Positions 54,378-55,319 of a stretch of 55,319 bases of DNA are shown here, piece after piece. Under the pieces are notes generated by a model. That model did not search any database. It was not told where the DNA came from and saw nothing but the letters and a program-made list of their open reading frames with translations. The first letter of the stretch is position 1, and each line of letters starts with the position of its first letter. This DNA is from Lachnospiraceae bacterium UBA3310. GTDB taxonomy: Bacteria; Bacillota; Clostridia; Lachnospirales; Lachnospiraceae. The stretch spans positions 1 to 55,319 of the forward strand of contig DESQ01000021.1 of the NCBI GenBank assembly GCA_002361355.1, read 5' to 3'. The translations under genes were made by a program, and so were the position numbers.

Positions 54378-54406
54378 TTGACTTTTTTCCTGTCAGACAG
54401 TATTAT
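54378..54406 (+). promoter_or_regulatory. Promoter of tRNA-Leu(AAG)
   Basis: TTGACT (54378-54383), a 17-base spacer and TATTAT (54401-54406) lie 22 bases before the tRNA. Each box has five of six consensus bases. Confidence 0.7.
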
Positions 54407-54428
54407 ATTAGATGCGTTGTAAACGTAT

Positions 54429-54512
54429 GCGGAAGTGCTGGAATTGGCAGACAGGCTAGACTAAGGATCTAGTGTTGGAAACGACGTGAGGGTTCAAGTC
54501 CCTTCTTCCGCA
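54429..54512 (+). tRNA. tRNA-Leu (anticodon AAG)
   Basis: This 84-base tRNA has acceptor stem GCGGAAG with CTTCCGC, anticodon stem CTAGA with TCTAG, loop CTAAGGA (anticodon AAG, reads CUU), a long variable arm (GTTG with CGAC) and a T arm with GGTTCAAGTCC. An A at wobble position 34 would need deamination to inosine, uncommon in bacteria outside arginine tRNA. The 3' end is copied 100 bases downstream. Confidence 0.93.
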
Positions 54513-54612
54513 GTTTTCTTAGAAGGCTGAAAACGTTGATATATCAAGGTTTTTGGCTCTTTTTATTTTTGTGAATGGAATGATGTTTTGCCATCAAGCC
54601 CCTTCTTCCGCA
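54495..54612 (+). repeat. Direct repeat of the tRNA-Leu 3' end (insertion scar)
   Basis: The last 18 bases of tRNA-Leu(AAG), 54495-54512, recur at 54595-54612 with one T to C change, exactly 100 bases later. The second copy is followed two bases later by a good terminator, whereas after the true tRNA end no terminator is seen. This is the footprint of an integration into the tRNA 3' end: an 82-base remnant is left between the two sites. The remnant has a 12-base palindrome at 54536-54547 and no coding capacity. Confidence 0.75.
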
Positions 54613-54614
54613 AT

Positions 54615-54645
54615 AAAAGCCTGCCACATCCGTGACAGGCTTTTT
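54615..54645 (+). terminator. Terminator after the tRNA-Leu repeat
   Basis: A 9-bp stem (54615-54623 with 54636-54644) is followed by a T run. It lies two bases after the displaced copy of the tRNA 3' end and is probably the original tRNA terminator. On the minus strand it could also end transcription of the small membrane protein gene. Confidence 0.85.
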
Positions 54646-54651
54646 CAAGTC

Positions 54652-54795
54652 TCAGTCGTAAAGCGACGCTCCGTACTTCACTTTTCTGAAAATTTTATAT
54701 CCCAGTGTGCCCAAAAAAGACACAAGAAGATATATCGTCGACAGTCCACCTGCGGCGCCGCCGACAATAATCAATAATAAAACCCCGATATTCAT
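54652..54795 (-). CDS. Small membrane protein (47 residues)
   Basis: A short frame encodes a 47-residue protein that begins MNIGVLLLIIVGGAAG, has one long or two short membrane segments with glycine-rich turns (about 3-33) and ends with a basic tail (KIFRKVKYG). GGAG lies 11 bases before the ATG. No family is recognised. It lies between the tRNA terminator and a secreted-protein gene, both on its own strand side, and may be co-transcribed with the latter. It is called by hand because it is short. Confidence 0.55.
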   Translation of the reverse strand: MNIGVLLLIIVGGAAGGLSTIYLLVSFLGTLGYKIFRKVKYGASLYD

Positions 54796-54859
54796 ATCTA
54801 TGTAATCTCCTTTTTCACATGTTAAAACTTTATCTACTATTTTTTACATGAAAAAGGAA

Positions 54860-55285
54860 TCAGGATTTTTGCCCATCCTGTTGATGCATATAGTTCGTGA
54901 TCACAATGCCGCAGAGGCAGTGCGGAATATTTTCCCGTCCCTGAAAATACCGAAAGGCAGCCTGCGTATCAGTCCGCAGCCCGTCGGGAATAAGATGAAT
55001 CGCTATATGCCTGACAGACCGGGGCACAGGCCTTATACTGCGGCTTCTGGCGGCTGACACAGTCTCCTGTGTGCCAAAATCCCGCACCGCCAAATATTCC
55101 TCCGCCGGAAAATGCTTTGTGACGGGAGAAATGGACGCCGTCTTATAGTTTACATAACATTCGTCTTCATCGCAGACAATCTCCCCCATCCCGGATGCAC
55201 AAGCCGCGCAGGGAAACACACACCAGAGAAGCAAAACCAGTATATAAAATAGACATAACGCTTTCCTGTGTTTTTTCGGAAACAT
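54860..55285 (-). CDS. Secreted protein of unknown function
   Basis: This 141-residue protein has an N-terminal signal or anchor (about 9-30, with a Cys-rich end CAACAS) and a basic, Arg-rich C-terminal part. No domain is recognised. GAAGGAGG lies six bases before the ATG, so translation is likely. The Cys at about 25-28 could be a lipoprotein site, but the lipobox is poor. It ends 64 bases before the 47-residue membrane protein gene. Confidence 0.6.
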   Translation of the reverse strand: MFPKKHRKALCLFYILVLLLWCVFPCAACASGMGEIVCDEDECYVNYKTASISPVTKHFPAEEYLAVRDFGTQETVSAARSRSIRPVPRSVRHIAIHLIPDGLRTDTQAAFRYFQGRENIPHCLCGIVITNYMHQQDGQKS

Positions 55286-55319
55286 GATTGCCTCCTTCTA
55301 CTACAATATATTTATGGTT

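Noticed and set aside
54553..54777. Plus-strand 74-codon frame after tRNA-Leu
   Set aside because: It runs through the tRNA repeat and a terminator hairpin and opposes the more credible 47-residue gene.

Overview
The window looks like a chromosomal segment of a spore-forming, anaerobic Firmicute, most likely a member of the Lachnospiraceae (Clostridia); the genus cannot be fixed from the sequence alone. The grounds are the complete eight-gene spoIIIA operon and spoIVB, an asp23-nusB-xseA-xseB-ispA-dxs-tlyA-nadK-argR-recN gene string, the dgt-dnaG-rpoD-trmK string, and families typical of gut Clostridia (DUF4430, DUF6320, DUF4125, DUF4179, a nucleoside kinase with a threonyl-tRNA-synthetase-like N-terminus). 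I see no prophage, IS element, CRISPR array or plasmid function. Most genes lie on the minus strand.

Layout. (1) 1-3172: a DUF4430 membrane-anchored protein and an ECF-type transporter S component (+), then a chemotaxis receptor (-) with a perfect sigma-A promoter. (2) 3190-12958: a glycan cassette consisting of an SGNH esterase, a GH43, a GH3, two ABC permeases and a solute-binding lipoprotein, controlled by a divergent AraC regulator. The intervening 377 bp carries many TAGCAA repeats. (3) 12967-23406: spoIVB, then the recN to asp23 isoprenoid, DNA-repair and rRNA-modification operon read from a promoter at about 23380. (4) 23454-31510: a transglutaminase-like protein, RF3 (prfC) and spoIIIAH to spoIIIAA behind a sigma-E-like promoter. 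(5) 31518-38720: a PHP hydrolase, a PF06541 membrane protein with two COG0523/CobW GTPases (one fused to a YcgQ-like domain, one His-rich), an ABC-2 transporter, a mutarotase-like protein and a trypsin-like protease. (6) 38819-45622: RNase P RNA, nucleoside kinase, trmK, rpoD, dnaG and dgt. (7) 45676-52110: an alpha/beta hydrolase, a condensation-fold acyltransferase with a DUF6320 protein, a DUF4125 and GerMN lipoprotein pair, and nagA-nagB. (8) 52189-55285: tRNA-Leu(CAG), an ECF sigma factor with its DUF4179 partner, tRNA-Leu(AAG) followed by a 100-bp insertion bounded by a copy of the tRNA 3' end, a 47-residue membrane protein and a secreted protein of unknown function.

How it works together. 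The sugar cassette has an uptake system without an ATPase and three glycosidase/esterase genes without secretion signals, so it most likely imports short decorated (xylan-type) oligosaccharides and finishes them in the cytoplasm. The parts most worth following up are the CobW / CobW-YcgQ / PF06541 metal-handling cluster, the acyltransferase / DUF6320 / hydrolase cluster, the tRNA-Leu scar and the AraC operator array.
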